This document shows, one piece after another, positions 8,188-18,244 of a DNA stretch of 64,000 nt. Position numbers and translations under genes: made by a program. Below the pieces are notes generated by a model. It saw only the letters and a program-made list of their open reading frames with translations. It had not been told where the DNA came from and ran no database searches. The DNA comes from Dendronalium phyllosphericum CENA369 (lineage in GTDB: Bacteria; Cyanobacteriota; Cyanobacteriia; Cyanobacteriales; Nostocaceae): positions 4,741-68,740 of the forward strand of contig NZ_JAECZA010000214.1 of the NCBI RefSeq assembly GCF_016056275.1, read 5' to 3'. Position 1 is the stretch's first letter; each line of letters begins with the position of its first letter.

Positions 8188-9627
8188 ATGTGGTCTGAAC
8201 TCAAAAAAGCGATCGCTACTTTTGATATTCCCGCTGATTGGATCGGGATTAGAGCCGTCAAGGAAAATTCCACTACCCGTTTTGTTCGTGATGGCTTACC
8301 GCAAGTCAACGGCAAAACCTCTACTGTGGGAGCCATGCTAGAAGTTTTAGTTAATGGTGGTATTGGTTATGCCGCTACCAATTCTCTAGAATTAACTTCT
8401 CTTTTAGCTGCTGCCCAAACAGCATACAAACAGGCACTCTTCTCCAGTGAATGGTGGATATATCCAGTTAGTGAAAGTCAACGCCCCAAAGTTGTGGGTG
8501 AATATAACTCTCCGTTTTTGCAACCATTTAATGCTCTTAGTCCTGGAGACATCAACGATTTACTGGTTCGGATCTGCCAGAGGTTAAAAGTCAACGACAA
8601 GATTGTACAAACCAGCGCCACCGCCAGCACCAACGAGCGCGAGACTTGGTTTGTCAGCAGTAATGGTTCAGAAGTGTATCAAAAAATTCTATCTTTGGGA
8701 ACTCATTACGGTGCTACTGCCCAAGATGAGGGAATTGTGCAACAACGCAGTAACAACGGTTGGCAAGCACATTGTTACCAAGGCGGACTAGAACTTTTAC
8801 AAACAGATAACTTATGGGATCGGGCGCAACAAATTGGCGAACAAGCAATAGAACTATTGACAGCCGAAGAATGCCCAACCACGCGCACCAATTTAGTTTT
8901 AGCCTCAGACCAAATGATGCTGCAAATCCACGAAAGTGTGGGGCATCCCCTAGAAATTGACCGTATTTTAGGAGATGAGCGCAATTACGCCGGAGGCAGC
9001 TTTGTTAACAAAAGTGATTTTGGCAAACTAGTATATGGTTCGCCATTGATGAACATCACCTTTGACCCTACCGTACCAGGAGAATTTGCCAGCTACGGCT
9101 TTGATGATACTGGTGCTGTAGCCACACGCGAGTATTTGATTAAAGAAGGAGTGCTTCAGCGGGGTTTGGGCAGCCTGGAAAGTCAAGCTAGAGCAGGTGT
9201 ACCGGGAGTAGCTTGTGCCCGTGCTTGCTCGTGGAATCGTCCTGCAATCGATCGCATGGCAAACTTGAACTTAGAGCCAGGGAACGTCAGCTTTGAACAA
9301 GCGATCACCGGGATAGAAAATGGTGTTTACATGGAGTCTAATCGGTCTTGGTCAATCGACGATCGCCGTTATAAATTTCAGTTTGGTTGCGAGTATGCCA
9401 AATTAATTGAAAACGGTAAACTCACCAAAACCCTCCGCAATCCCAATTATCGAGCCACAACCCCAGAATTTTGGCACAGCTTAATTCAAGTAGGGGATGC
9501 CTCCAACTGGCAAATGTACGGTACTGCTTACTGTGGCAAAGGCGAACCAAATCAAGCCATTTCCGTCGGACACGGTTCGCCTGCTTGCGTATTTGCTAAC
9601 ATCGAAGTTTTTGGCGGAGGAAGTTGA
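8188..9627 (+). CDS. tldD: TldD-type metalloprotease subunit
   Basis: This 479-residue peptidase of the U62/TldD family has the zinc motif HESVGH (His248, Glu249, His253) and the conserved C-terminal Gly-rich core. TldD pairs with TldE as a heterodimer that degrades unfolded peptides and matures some modified peptides. The TldE partner follows after 166 bp. The ATG at 8188 gives a normal N-terminus, although an array of CAGCACT repeats replaces the usual ribosome-binding region. The spacer to tldE contains a 28-bp palindrome and CCCTCATCC repeats, so a single transcript would carry repeat hairpins between the two cistrons. Confidence 0.92.
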   Translation: MWSELKKAIATFDIPADWIGIRAVKENSTTRFVRDGLPQVNGKTSTVGAMLEVLVNGGIGYAATNSLELTSLLAAAQTAYKQALFSSEWWIYPVSESQRPKVVGEYNSPFLQPFNALSPGDINDLLVRICQRLKVNDKIVQTSATASTNERETWFVSSNGSEVYQKILSLGTHYGATAQDEGIVQQRSNNGWQAHCYQGGLELLQTDNLWDRAQQIGEQAIELLTAEECPTTRTNLVLASDQMMLQIHESVGHPLEIDRILGDERNYAGGSFVNKSDFGKLVYGSPLMNITFDPTVPGEFASYGFDDTGAVATREYLIKEGVLQRGLGSLESQARAGVPGVACARACSWNRPAIDRMANLNLEPGNVSFEQAITGIENGVYMESNRSWSIDDRRYKFQFGCEYAKLIENGKLTKTLRNPNYRATTPEFWHSLIQVGDASNWQMYGTAYCGKGEPNQAISVGHGSPACVFANIEVFGGGS

Positions 9628-9644
9628 GTCAGTTGTCAGTAGTC

Positions 9645-9775
9645 GTAGAGACGCGATTAATCGCGTCTCTACAAGAGGCAGGTGGCAGAAGTAATTATTA
9701 TTTCTTCCTCATCCCCTTCATCCCCCTCATCCCCCTCATCTCCCTCATCCCCCTCATCTCCCTCATCCCCTCATC
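9645..9775. repeat. Palindrome plus CCCTCATCC 9-mer array between tldD and tldE
   Basis: A 28-bp perfect palindrome (9645-9672, arms GTAGAGACGCGATT) is followed by about seven units of a CCCTCATCC/CCCTCATCT nonamer (9711-9775). A similar palindrome and nonamer pair recurs at 23145-23252. Confidence 0.85.
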
Positions 9776-9793
9776 TTTTTCTCTGTGTTAAGT

Positions 9794-11140
9794 ATGAAAA
9801 TTGACGAATTATCAGCTTTAGAAGTCAGCTTTAATCAACTGATTGAAACTTTGCTGGTTAAAAAAACAGCAAGCGAACAATTCACTGTGAAATTAAGCAG
9901 CGAACGCAGTCAATTTACTCGTTTTAATCATGCCAAGGTACGGCAAACTGGTTGTGTCACTGATGGTTGGATTGAACTGACTTTGATGGAAAATCAACGC
10001 AGTAGTTTTCGCCAGTTTCCCTTTAGCGGAAATTGGGATTTAGACTGGCAAGAAGGATACAAAGCTTTACAGGAATTGCGTGACGAACTGACTTTGTTAC
10101 CTATCGATCCATATTTAGTTTTGCCATCAGAAACCAACATTAGTCGAGAAGTACATTCTGGCAAATTGTTGGCAGCAGAAGCAGTTGTACCAACAGTATT
10201 AGAGCAAGTTGCAGAATTAGATTTTACTGGCTTATATGCTGGGGGAGTAGTAATTAAAGCTTACGGCGATTCTAATGGACAAAAACACTGGTTTGCCACA
10301 GATTCTTTTACCTTAGATTATTCTCTATTTACTATCTCCGGACAAGCTGTGAAAGGTACTTTTGCAGGTAGTAACTGGGACGAAGATGCTTATATATCTA
10401 AAATTAGCCAAGCCAAAAAACAATTAGAATTACTTTCTAATTCTGCTAAAGAATTGCCGCGAGGACAATACAAAACTTATTTTGCACCTGCTGCTGTTGC
10501 CGATTTATTAATGATGCTTTCTTGGGGAGCTATAAGCGAAGCAGATATCCAACAAGGAAACAGTGCTTTAGCTTCTCTAGCACGTCAAGAAAAACAACTT
10601 TCTTCTATAGTGAGTTTGAAAGAAAATTTTAAATTGGGTAGAGTGCCGCGATTTAATGAATTAGGAGAAATGGCAGCCCCAGAGTTACCAATTGTAGAAG
10701 AAGGTATTTTAATTAACACTTTAGTGAACTCTCGCACTGCTAAAGAATATCAAAAAATTGCCAATGGTGCTAATAGTTCAGAAACCTTACGCGCGCCAGA
10801 GCTGAGTTCTGGAAATTTAGTAACCGAGCAAATTCTGACAACTTTAGATACAGGATTATATGTATCTAATTTGCATTACTTGAATTGGAGCGATCGCCAC
10901 AGCGGTAGAATTACAGGTATGACCCGCTATGCCTGTTTTTGGGTAGAAAAAGGAGAAATAATTGCTCCTATAGAAAACCTACGTTTTGATGAAAGTCTTT
11001 ACCGCTTTTGGGGAGAAAACTTAGTAGATTTCACCAATTTTCAAGAATTTATCCCGGAAGTTGGAACTTATGAAAGTCGCCAACTAGGAGGTAGTCTAGT
11101 TCCTGGTATGTTAGTGAATGATTTTACATATACTTTGTAA
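9794..11140 (+). CDS. tldE: TldE/PmbA-type partner of TldD
   Basis: This 448-residue protein is homologous to TldD but lacks the HExxxH motif, as expected for the non-metal subunit TldE (PmbA). It retains the family C-terminal segment (SGRITGMTRYACFWVEKGE, then ENLRFDESLYRFWGENL). The ATG at 9794 is preferred over the GTG at 9785, which adds only three residues. Downstream of tldD in the same orientation, it should form the TldD/E protease. The 3' flank carries a MITE-like element. Confidence 0.9.
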   Translation: MKIDELSALEVSFNQLIETLLVKKTASEQFTVKLSSERSQFTRFNHAKVRQTGCVTDGWIELTLMENQRSSFRQFPFSGNWDLDWQEGYKALQELRDELTLLPIDPYLVLPSETNISREVHSGKLLAAEAVVPTVLEQVAELDFTGLYAGGVVIKAYGDSNGQKHWFATDSFTLDYSLFTISGQAVKGTFAGSNWDEDAYISKISQAKKQLELLSNSAKELPRGQYKTYFAPAAVADLLMMLSWGAISEADIQQGNSALASLARQEKQLSSIVSLKENFKLGRVPRFNELGEMAAPELPIVEEGILINTLVNSRTAKEYQKIANGANSSETLRAPELSSGNLVTEQILTTLDTGLYVSNLHYLNWSDRHSGRITGMTRYACFWVEKGEIIAPIENLRFDESLYRFWGENLVDFTNFQEFIPEVGTYESRQLGGSLVPGMLVNDFTYTL

Positions 11141-11250
11141 TTGCTTTCTTAAGGTAAGAATAAGTTCAATCGCCCTGGAAGAGTTTAAATTGCATATTGA
11201 CCAAAGTTGACTGTTGACTATCAATAGTCAACACCACTATGAGTATTTCT

Positions 11251-11343
11251 CAGGACTTACGCACAGGTCACGGAAAAACGAACCGCGAAGGACGCAAAGG
11301 ACACGAAGGAATGAGAGTTTCAAAGAGTTCTTGCGTAAGTCCT
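11251..11343. mobile_element. MITE-like element with 12-bp terminal inverted repeats
   Basis: AGGACTTACGCA (11252-11263) and its exact inverse TGCGTAAGTCCT (11332-11343) bound a 92-bp non-coding unit. ATTTCT lies at both outer flanks (11245-11250 and 11344-11349), which is compatible with a target-site duplication. No transposase is encoded, so it would be mobilised in trans. Confidence 0.7.
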
Positions 11344-11477
11344 ATTTCTGAAAATTAAATGCGCTTTAGCTTATCGAAAGAATCGGGTCTAAAACCTTAC
11401 CTTTTAAGGCGAAAAGTTTTTGGAGCGGGGTATAAATCCCCGTTACAAAAACGGCCTCCTGCCTTCGTTAACAACTT

Positions 11478-12875
11478 CTATGTAGCAAAGACCGGACGAT
11501 GTTGAATCCAAGGTTTAGCGGCTTCTAGTTGGGCTGCTAGGCTGATGAGAGTGGCTTCAGCCGCAGGTTTGCCAACTAGCTGCACGCCGATCGGTAAACC
11601 CTGACTATCAAAATCTACGGGAAGTGCGATCGCTGGTAATCCGGTAGCATTAGCTGGCGGACAAGGAGCAACCCAGTTAATAATATTTTGGAATGTCTCT
11701 TCTGGACTCAAGGAAGCCCATTCTCCAACACGGATCGGTGAATGGAGATACACAGGCAAAACTAGTACATCCACGGTATTGAAAAACGCTACAATTTCCC
11801 GTGCAACTATTTGCATTTGGTAAACTGCTTGAATGTATTCAGTAATCGTACCCGTTCTTGCCAACAACCAGCGATTCAACGGTTGCAATGCCTGTGGGGG
11901 AAGTCCTGATGCAGCCACCCCAGATTGCCAGACAATTTGGAAAGGTTCGACTAAGCCGCTAAAATCTGGACATTTTTCTTCAACTATGTGACCGAGTTGT
12001 TGTAACAACTGGATTGTTTGCAGCACACCTTGCTGACAGCTAGCATCAGCTTCTCCCAAAGGAGGGATACTGGTGGCAAAGGCAATTCGCAAAGCACCGG
12101 GTTTTGTTTGGGTAGCGGCTAGAAATGATGGTTCGGGATCTGGTAGCCAATAAGGATCGCCTGTGACATAGCCAGATATTGCATCTAACAAAGCAGCAGC
12201 ATCAGCGACGGTACGGGCGATGGGGCCACTGGTGGAAATTCCCGCGAGGCGATCGCCTACAGGTGCTTTACTTACCCTTCCCCGCGATGGTTTAATTCCC
12301 ACCACACCACAACAAGCCGCAGGCCCGCGAATCGAACCACCACCATCAGAACCTTGAGCGATCGCACACAATCCGGCTGCTACTGATGCCGCTGCGCCAC
12401 CACTGGAACCGCCAGGGGTGTATTCTAAATTCCAGGGATTTCTGGCTGGGGGTAACCCTGTAGGTTCGGTGTAAGGACACGAACCTAATTCGGAGGTTGC
12501 GGTTTTACCGAGAATAATAAACCCAGCTTGCTTGATTCGCGTTACAACTCCATCATCAAATTCAGGAATATTATTCAGTAGTAAGGGATTGCCGAAAGTA
12601 CAAGGCACACCTGCTACAGCATTGAGGTCTTTAATAGAAATCGGTACGCCAAAAAACGGCGGTAGTTGGGAAGTGGTTGTGAGTAATTCTGTTTTGGCTT
12701 TGGCATCTGCGATCGCCAATTCTGCCGTGACCGTAAAATAACTTCCCAATTGGGGATTTAACTGTTGAATCCGTTCTAAATATATTTCTACCAACTCAAA
12801 GGGCGACACTTCTCGGCGACGTATTAACTGCGCTAACTGTAATGCTGGAGTAAAAGCTAAATCAATTTCATTCAT
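11478..12875 (-). CDS. Amidase signature family enzyme
   Basis: This 465-residue Ser-Ser-Lys amidohydrolase has Lys82 in PISIKDLN, the GGSSGG signature (155-160) and the nucleophile Ser181 in SDGGGSIRG. The family includes GatA, acylamidases and indoleacetamide or nylon-oligomer hydrolases. The length and the absence of gatB/gatC neighbours argue against this being GatA. Substrate cannot be deduced. The ATG at 12875 is divergent from the gene at 13103 across a 227-bp gap with no motif that I could name. Confidence 0.88.
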   Translation of the reverse strand: MNEIDLAFTPALQLAQLIRRREVSPFELVEIYLERIQQLNPQLGSYFTVTAELAIADAKAKTELLTTTSQLPPFFGVPISIKDLNAVAGVPCTFGNPLLLNNIPEFDDGVVTRIKQAGFIILGKTATSELGSCPYTEPTGLPPARNPWNLEYTPGGSSGGAAASVAAGLCAIAQGSDGGGSIRGPAACCGVVGIKPSRGRVSKAPVGDRLAGISTSGPIARTVADAAALLDAISGYVTGDPYWLPDPEPSFLAATQTKPGALRIAFATSIPPLGEADASCQQGVLQTIQLLQQLGHIVEEKCPDFSGLVEPFQIVWQSGVAASGLPPQALQPLNRWLLARTGTITEYIQAVYQMQIVAREIVAFFNTVDVLVLPVYLHSPIRVGEWASLSPEETFQNIINWVAPCPPANATGLPAIALPVDFDSQGLPIGVQLVGKPAAEATLISLAAQLEAAKPWIQHRPVFAT

Positions 12876-13102
12876 AAGGTTAGTTATCGAGCAATTTTGT
12901 CTTTATCTACAAGTTTCAAACTGGACTTGTTACTTTAGCAAAATTTCCGGGAACTATAAATCTATCGCTCCTAAGATTTGTTAATTGATCGGGATGCTTA
13001 ACTTCAACAGATATAGTTAAGCTTTTACTTTAGCTATAACCTGACTGCCTAGACATTTTTATTTTTTCGCATAAACTTTCGATAAATCCCCAAGGGATAT
13101 TT

Positions 13103-14620
13103 ATGGTCGAGCTAGAAACGCTTATTACTGAATTGCCAAAACTTTTTCATCGCCTAAATTTGACTATTGGCAATTCTCATGAAATCATGCAACAAATTCT
13201 TGTCATAAATAATATTCAAGAACGACTACGAAACGTTCAACAATTAATTACTCAAGAAATTAGATTTGCACAAGTTAAAAACAAGGCGGTTAATACGCTT
13301 CCTCGTCTTGGTACGGTAGCAACTTTATTAAAATCTAGTGTTTATTTATTAGATACAGCTATCAATAGCAGAGTAATATTCGTCACCGAAAAATTTGGTA
13401 ACCCAGAAACAGAAATATCATTAACAGATTTACAAATTAAAATTGATTGCTGGCTGGAGTGGGGTGATTTACTTCAAGCTCTGGCCGCAGATATTTTAAG
13501 TGACTCTCAGTTAGTCCAACAACTTAATTCTGATATAAAATATCCTAGTTTACCAGCTAAGTTTCAAGAAATTGATGAAACTTTGGGAATAAAGTTAGCA
13601 TTAAGTAATTCTCAAGTTCTGCAAAAGCAAGTATTACGAATTAGTAATTTGCCAGAAGAAATCTTAGAAGTACGGCAAAGAATCAATTATATTATCAATA
13701 TTATCAAGAATAGCCAGAATTTATTAACAATATTGCTAGGCGTATCATCATTCTGTGGAGAATCTGGTTTTACTTTAGAATGGTTAGAAGACGATCGCGA
13801 ATTAATTATATCTTGTGATGATAAATTTCAATTACTTACTGATGTTCTAAATGATTGCGAATTATTTCAAGAGAGAATTGATTCTTTATTATTACAGGCT
13901 AAATCCTTAATAGACCAAGCAGAACAATGCATAAATAATCTTGAGCAAGAACGTCAACAACAAGATAATAAACATCAAATAGAAGTATTACCTAATGTTT
14001 TAGAAAAAAAACCACCTAAGATATTTAAATTAGGACGTTTAACTTTAATTATAGTTTTTAGTTTAGGGGTCTTAGGTTTTGGTGGTTGGCTCGGTAAGGA
14101 TAAAATTACAAATATTCCACAAAATAGCCTCAGCTTCAATCAAGAAGAAAATGCTGCTGCTAATTTTAAATCTGCACTCAAACTCGGTCTGGAAGCTTCT
14201 GCTTTAGTACAAAAACCACCGCATCCTTTAATAGTTTGGCAACAGGCAGAAACTAAATGGCAACAAGCCATAAAGTTATTAGCAAGTATTCCTAAAGGAA
14301 CATCTGTTTTTGAACAGGCACAGCATAAATTAGTTCGCTATCGTCTGAACTATACTGCTATCAGCAAAAAAGCTTCAAATGAAAAACAAGCATTGGCGAA
14401 CTGGCAATTAGCACAAAAGCTAGCAACGGAAGCTACTTTTTTTGCACAAAATTCACCTCGTTCGGTAGTAGTTTTGGAGGAAGCAAAATCCAAATGGCAG
14501 CAAGCAATCAATTTGTTAGAAACTATTCCAGAAAATACCTTTATCTCTAAACAGGCTAAAGAGATGCTTCCTCGTTATAAAACTAATTATGCAGCAATGC
14601 GTACAATCATAGAAAACTAA
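13103..14620 (+). CDS. Uncharacterised single-TM protein with duplicated C-terminal repeat
   Basis: I do not recognise this family by name. The 505-residue product has a long, mainly helical N-terminal half (about residues 1-300, with a Gln/Glu-rich coiled-coil end), one membrane helix near 315-335 (LTLIIVFSLGVLGFGGWLG) and a C-terminal half containing two copies of a ~75-residue unit. Each copy contains the pattern WQxAxxKWQQAIxLLxxIP followed by QAxxxLxRYxxNY. TPR-like helical packing is likely. The base composition is AT-richer than its neighbours. The second half is probably periplasmic or cytoplasmic scaffold material; no catalytic motif is visible. Confidence 0.75.
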   Translation: MVELETLITELPKLFHRLNLTIGNSHEIMQQILVINNIQERLRNVQQLITQEIRFAQVKNKAVNTLPRLGTVATLLKSSVYLLDTAINSRVIFVTEKFGNPETEISLTDLQIKIDCWLEWGDLLQALAADILSDSQLVQQLNSDIKYPSLPAKFQEIDETLGIKLALSNSQVLQKQVLRISNLPEEILEVRQRINYIINIIKNSQNLLTILLGVSSFCGESGFTLEWLEDDRELIISCDDKFQLLTDVLNDCELFQERIDSLLLQAKSLIDQAEQCINNLEQERQQQDNKHQIEVLPNVLEKKPPKIFKLGRLTLIIVFSLGVLGFGGWLGKDKITNIPQNSLSFNQEENAAANFKSALKLGLEASALVQKPPHPLIVWQQAETKWQQAIKLLASIPKGTSVFEQAQHKLVRYRLNYTAISKKASNEKQALANWQLAQKLATEATFFAQNSPRSVVVLEEAKSKWQQAINLLETIPENTFISKQAKEMLPRYKTNYAAMRTIIEN

Positions 14621-14719
14621 AAGCTGCAAAAGATTTTATAGATAGCGATCGCCTCTTAAAATACGGGAAAATAGAAATAATCAACTTCCTCAGCACAAGA
14701 CAACAGGGGGATAAAAACA

Positions 14720-15277
14720 ATGACCGCTACCCAAAACCGCTTGTGGACGGTAGAAGAATATCACCGCATGATTGAGGCTGGCATTCTGACTTCTAACGAC
14801 AAGGTTGAACTTTTAGACGGTCGTATTATCCAAATGAGTCCACAAACCCCACTTAGTGCAGCAACTACCCAACGTACAGACCGCTATTTGCAAAATTTAC
14901 TCAAAAATAAGGCAGATATTAGAATTCAGTTGCCTATTACTTTGTCTACCTCAGAACCCGAACCTGATATCGCTGTAGTCTGCATTGATCCGAACGGATA
15001 TGCTGACCATCATCCTACACCTTCAGAAATATTACTATTAATTGAAGTGGCTTATAGTAGTTTAAATATTGACCGTGACGAAAAAGCTCCTATTTATGCT
15101 AGGGCAAATATTCTTGATTACTGGATTTTAGATGTTATTAAATGTCAAGTTTATATTTTCCGTAACCCGTCAGAGTTAGGATACCAAGAAGAAACCGTTC
15201 TCGGACAAGATGCAATAATCACACCATTAGCTTTTTCCCAAATCGAAATACCTTTCTCTGAGTTATTTATTCCCTAA
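14720..15277 (+). CDS. Uma2 family (PD-(D/E)XK-fold) putative nuclease
   Basis: This 185-residue protein of the Uma2/DUF820 family, which is heavily expanded in cyanobacteria, has the PD-(D/E)XK-like core PEPDIAVV, then LLLIEVAYSSLNIDRDEKAPIYA and DYWILD. The start MTATQNRLWTVEEYHRMI is typical, preceded by AGGGGG at 14706-14711. Function is unknown; members are often called restriction endonuclease-like. Two further Uma2 loci (34034 and the pseudogene at 23359) lie in the same window. Confidence 0.88.
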   Translation: MTATQNRLWTVEEYHRMIEAGILTSNDKVELLDGRIIQMSPQTPLSAATTQRTDRYLQNLLKNKADIRIQLPITLSTSEPEPDIAVVCIDPNGYADHHPTPSEILLLIEVAYSSLNIDRDEKAPIYARANILDYWILDVIKCQVYIFRNPSELGYQEETVLGQDAIITPLAFSQIEIPFSELFIP

Positions 15278-15575
15278 TTTGTCCCTAGATAAATGATAGA
15301 AGTTTACATAAAAAAGTAGAAATGCAGAGAGTAATTAAATATCATCTAACATTTTAAAAAAGAGCATACACCGTGAGTATCAGTGTAGCTTGGTTATAAC
15401 TATAAGTCATAAATATTTTTTTTAACTGGATTCAAACTGATTGCTTTTATCTTCAAAATGGGAAAGCTATTAAATAACTTGTGACTAAACATACTTGTTT
15501 TTCATGTTCAATGCATAAAAGATTACAGGTTTAATAAACCTGCCTAATTATATTTAAGTATTTTTATTTAGAATT
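15278..15575. other. AT-rich intergenic region without recognised feature
   Basis: The 298 bp between the Uma2 gene and the gene at 15576 contain no open frame of note, no repeat family seen elsewhere and no clear terminator. The promoter for the downstream gene presumably lies here. Confidence 0.5.
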
Positions 15576-16568
15576 ATGGTAACTGATTTACTGAAAATGG
15601 CTAAACAAGGCAATGCAGATGCGATCGCAAGCCTAATGAATCGTCAACTACAGCCAAAAGGTATAACTGCTAAGGTTACTTTTCGAGATAGTTGTGTATA
15701 TGTGCTATTAGAATCAGCAACAATCCCTGACCAAAAAGCAGTAGCCCCGTTTGTTGTGCAAGGAATGACGAAGCTAGCAATAGAACTAGCAGATTCCCTT
15801 CAAGTTTATGGTAAGCAAACAGGTGAAAAACGCCCTAGTTGGAGCCAAGCTTACTCGTTAAGCAAAGCAGAAAATTTCTTAGCAGATAATTTGGCGAATA
15901 ATACTCAAAATATAAAGACTGAGGACACATCAGCAGAGCAAACAAACAGTATTGAGGAACTTGCTCCTACCAGCGGTTTAGATGCTATTGCAAGTCATCT
16001 TAATCGCATTATAGGAAATGAGAAAATGAATATCAAAGTCATTTCAGAAGATAAACTGCTTAAAGTCATTGCAGAAACAGATCAATTTTTAGATGCAGCT
16101 GTTTTTGCAGAAAATATTTATAAAGAGTTAAAAAACTTAGATTTAAGCAAATTTGAAACTGTAGGTATTTATAAGCAAAAACTGAAGAGTGGGCAATGTT
16201 TCCAACTTAAATCTTTCTTATTAACTAATTCTGAATTGGAAACTTTGGAACAAAAAAATTCAAAAGTAGCAATGACTCATACACAAGGAGTAATTAGCAA
16301 ATCGTCAAAAACCAATCAATTTAAACCGCAGGCTCCAAAAAGTAATAAACCACAAATTAAAATTGGTCGTGTTCTTGGTGTTGTAGTAATTTTGATAATT
16401 GCAGGATTTATAATCATCGGTCTTGTGAGGCGAATGTTGATACTTGTGTTTTTATCTCCTGCTTTAGGTAGCTTTAGTGTAATACTAGGGATTTTCTTTA
16501 TATGGCGAAGTTACTCCTTTTTGATGCCTCTTTTTCAAAAGTTACTTAGTTTACTTTCCGAAGAATAG
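15576..16568 (+). CDS. Uncharacterised cyanobacterial protein with two related N-terminal domains and C-terminal TM segments
   Basis: This 330-residue product begins with a domain (residues 1-90) containing DAIASLMNRQLQPKGITAKV. A second related copy follows (about 128-210: DAIASHLNRIIGNEKMNIKV). A Lys-rich linker (230-265) leads to two hydrophobic segments (about 266-290 and 292-320). The duplicated domain occurs in several cyanobacterial proteins of unknown function. Topology suggests a cytoplasmic double domain anchored to the membrane at the C-terminus. No catalytic motif is seen. Confidence 0.72.
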   Translation: MVTDLLKMAKQGNADAIASLMNRQLQPKGITAKVTFRDSCVYVLLESATIPDQKAVAPFVVQGMTKLAIELADSLQVYGKQTGEKRPSWSQAYSLSKAENFLADNLANNTQNIKTEDTSAEQTNSIEELAPTSGLDAIASHLNRIIGNEKMNIKVISEDKLLKVIAETDQFLDAAVFAENIYKELKNLDLSKFETVGIYKQKLKSGQCFQLKSFLLTNSELETLEQKNSKVAMTHTQGVISKSSKTNQFKPQAPKSNKPQIKIGRVLGVVVILIIAGFIIIGLVRRMLILVFLSPALGSFSVILGIFFIWRSYSFLMPLFQKLLSLLSEE

Positions 16569-16601
16569 ACCTCTTATAAGACAAAAAATATTTATTGCAA
16601 A

Positions 16602-16635
16602 AGAGGCAAGTCGTCCTCTTTGACGCTTTGCCTCT
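16602..16635. terminator. Hairpin between convergent genes
   Basis: AGAGGCAA (16602-16609) and TTGCCTCT (16628-16635) form an 8-bp stem between the convergent genes at 15576 and map. There is no strong U-run on either side, so termination is probable but not certain. Confidence 0.5.
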
Positions 16636-16658
16636 CTCATTAACAGATAATTAAGCAA

Positions 16659-17486
16659 TTACACTTTAGAGCGATCGGTTAAAATCTCATAGCCAGTTTC
16701 TGTTACTAAAACTGTATGCTCAAACTGCGCTGACAGAGAATTATCTACAGTAACAGCTGTCCATCGGTCAGATAATGTGCGTGTGTGTCTCGAACCTGCA
16801 TTCAAAATTGGTTCAATTGCTAATGTCATTCCCGCACGGAGTTTAACATTTGGCATTTCCCTAGTGCGAAAGTTAAATACTGAGGGTTCTTCATGCAGGT
16901 TACGACCAACACCGTGTCCAGTGAATTCTTCCACTACACTGAAACCATTAGCTTTCACGTGGTCTTCTATTGCTCCAGCCAAGTCAAGTAAGTATACTCC
17001 GGCTTTGACTTGTTCAATGCCTTTGTAAAGGGCTTCTTCAGCTACGCGAATTAATTTAGCAGCATCTGGGGTGACTTCACCCACAGCGATCGTAATGCAG
17101 GAATCACCATGAAAGCCTTGGTAATAAGCACCTGTATCTACTTTTAATACATCTCCAGTACGAATCACTTTCTTAGGACTGGGGATACCGTGGACAACTT
17201 CATTGTTAATACTGGAACATATAGAACCAGTAAAACCATGATATCCCTTAAAACTAGGTGTTGCGCCCATTTCTCGAATGCGTTTTTCTGCGTAAGCATC
17301 CAAGTCAGATGTAGTCATTCCGGGCTTTACCAACTCAGAAATTTCTTTGAGTACGGTTGCCACAATTTTTGCTGATTGCCGCATAATTTCAATTTCTCGC
17401 GGCGATTTGATTTCAATACCTCGGCGTTGTTTTGGTGAAGATGTAGTTTTAGGTGTTTGAGAAAGCAAGTTACTGAAAATATTCAT
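16659..17486 (-). CDS. map: Type I methionine aminopeptidase
   Basis: This 275-residue enzyme removes N-terminal Met. All five metal ligands are present: D117, D128, H191, E225 and E256, in [30 protein letters not shown] and QFEHTV. The extra ~25-residue N-terminal leader ([20 protein letters not shown]) distinguishes it from minimal bacterial Map. Cyanobacteria carry several map paralogues, and this is one of the extended type. It is convergent with the gene at 15576. Confidence 0.93.
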   Translation of the reverse strand: MNIFSNLLSQTPKTTSSPKQRRGIEIKSPREIEIMRQSAKIVATVLKEISELVKPGMTTSDLDAYAEKRIREMGATPSFKGYHGFTGSICSSINNEVVHGIPSPKKVIRTGDVLKVDTGAYYQGFHGDSCITIAVGEVTPDAAKLIRVAEEALYKGIEQVKAGVYLLDLAGAIEDHVKANGFSVVEEFTGHGVGRNLHEEPSVFNFRTREMPNVKLRAGMTLAIEPILNAGSRHTRTLSDRWTAVTVDNSLSAQFEHTVLVTETGYEILTDRSKV

Positions 17487-17639
17487 GGGAAATTAATAAT
17501 TACTGGCTTTTTGCTGCTATGGTGACAGTGTTTTTTCTAGGTTAGTTGAAAAAAATATCTATATTTAACGTTAACTTATTTTTCACCCTGCGCTCTGTTA
17601 CCTAGCGATCGCGGTATCGTTCCCATTAGACATCTGGTG

Positions 17640-17712
17640 AAATGATATAAAGGCAAACAGCCGTACCCTGCGGGTTTCGCTTTAGCGGTACGCCCCTACT
17701 AGGGGTTTCGGG
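17640..17712. repeat. GC-rich dispersed repeat (CCCTGCGGGTTTCG/CGGTACGCC type)
   Basis: The non-coding GC-rich block CAGCCGTACCCTGCGGG, followed by CGGTACGCCCCTACTAGGGG, is rich in small palindromes and unlike the AT-rich flank. It lies downstream of the cupredoxin gene. Confidence 0.5.
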
Positions 17713-17728
17713 CAATGCAGATAAATCT

Positions 17729-18244
17729 TTAATTGCTGACTAGAATCTCTCCAGTCATACCGGCTTCTGTATGTCCTGGTATCGAACAGCGTAAACTGTA
17801 GTTTCCTGGTTTCAGCGATACAAACATCCATTCCGCCTCAGCACCTGGCTTCAGTTCTAGTTCGTGGATGGCTCCTTTAATTTCTACCTTGCTGGCTTCG
17901 ACTTTTTGTGTCCAGATGCCATCTGCAAAATCTTTGGCAGTAAAGTAGTGTTTCAGTTGGCTAGGATTATTCAGCCGCAGTTGATAGCGTTTGCCAGCCA
18001 CTAATTCTAAGTGATTTGGTTCAAACTTGAGTTCATTGGCAGCATTACTTAAACTAACTGTAATTTCTATGGCAGGTTGCTTGAGCAAACCACTAGAAGA
18101 ATTTGCTGCCATCGCAGGAATAGCACCGATGAAACTCAGACACAGTGTCAAAGACAATATCAAAGATATACGTCTTAGTAGCTGCAACCAACTAATAGAA
18201 AATTGATATAAATAATTATAAGTAATCTGAACTAACCAGGTCAT
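17729..18244 (-). CDS. Secreted cupredoxin-domain (plastocyanin-like) protein
   Basis: This 171-residue protein has a signal peptide ending near residue 46 (AIPAMA-A) and a cupredoxin fold. Putative type 1 copper ligands are His99 (LKHYF), Cys153 (LRCSIPGH), His158 and Met163. The order and the short Cys-His-Met loop match cupredoxins. The protein is longer than plastocyanin and lacks its sequence signature, so it is a separate electron-transfer or copper-binding protein of the periplasm or lumen. The ATG at 18244 leaves about 20 residues before the hydrophobic core; a downstream start is possible. Confidence 0.8.
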   Translation of the reverse strand: MTWLVQITYNYLYQFSISWLQLLRRISLILSLTLCLSFIGAIPAMAANSSSGLLKQPAIEITVSLSNAANELKFEPNHLELVAGKRYQLRLNNPSQLKHYFTAKDFADGIWTQKVEASKVEIKGAIHELELKPGAEAEWMFVSLKPGNYSLRCSIPGHTEAGMTGEILVSN

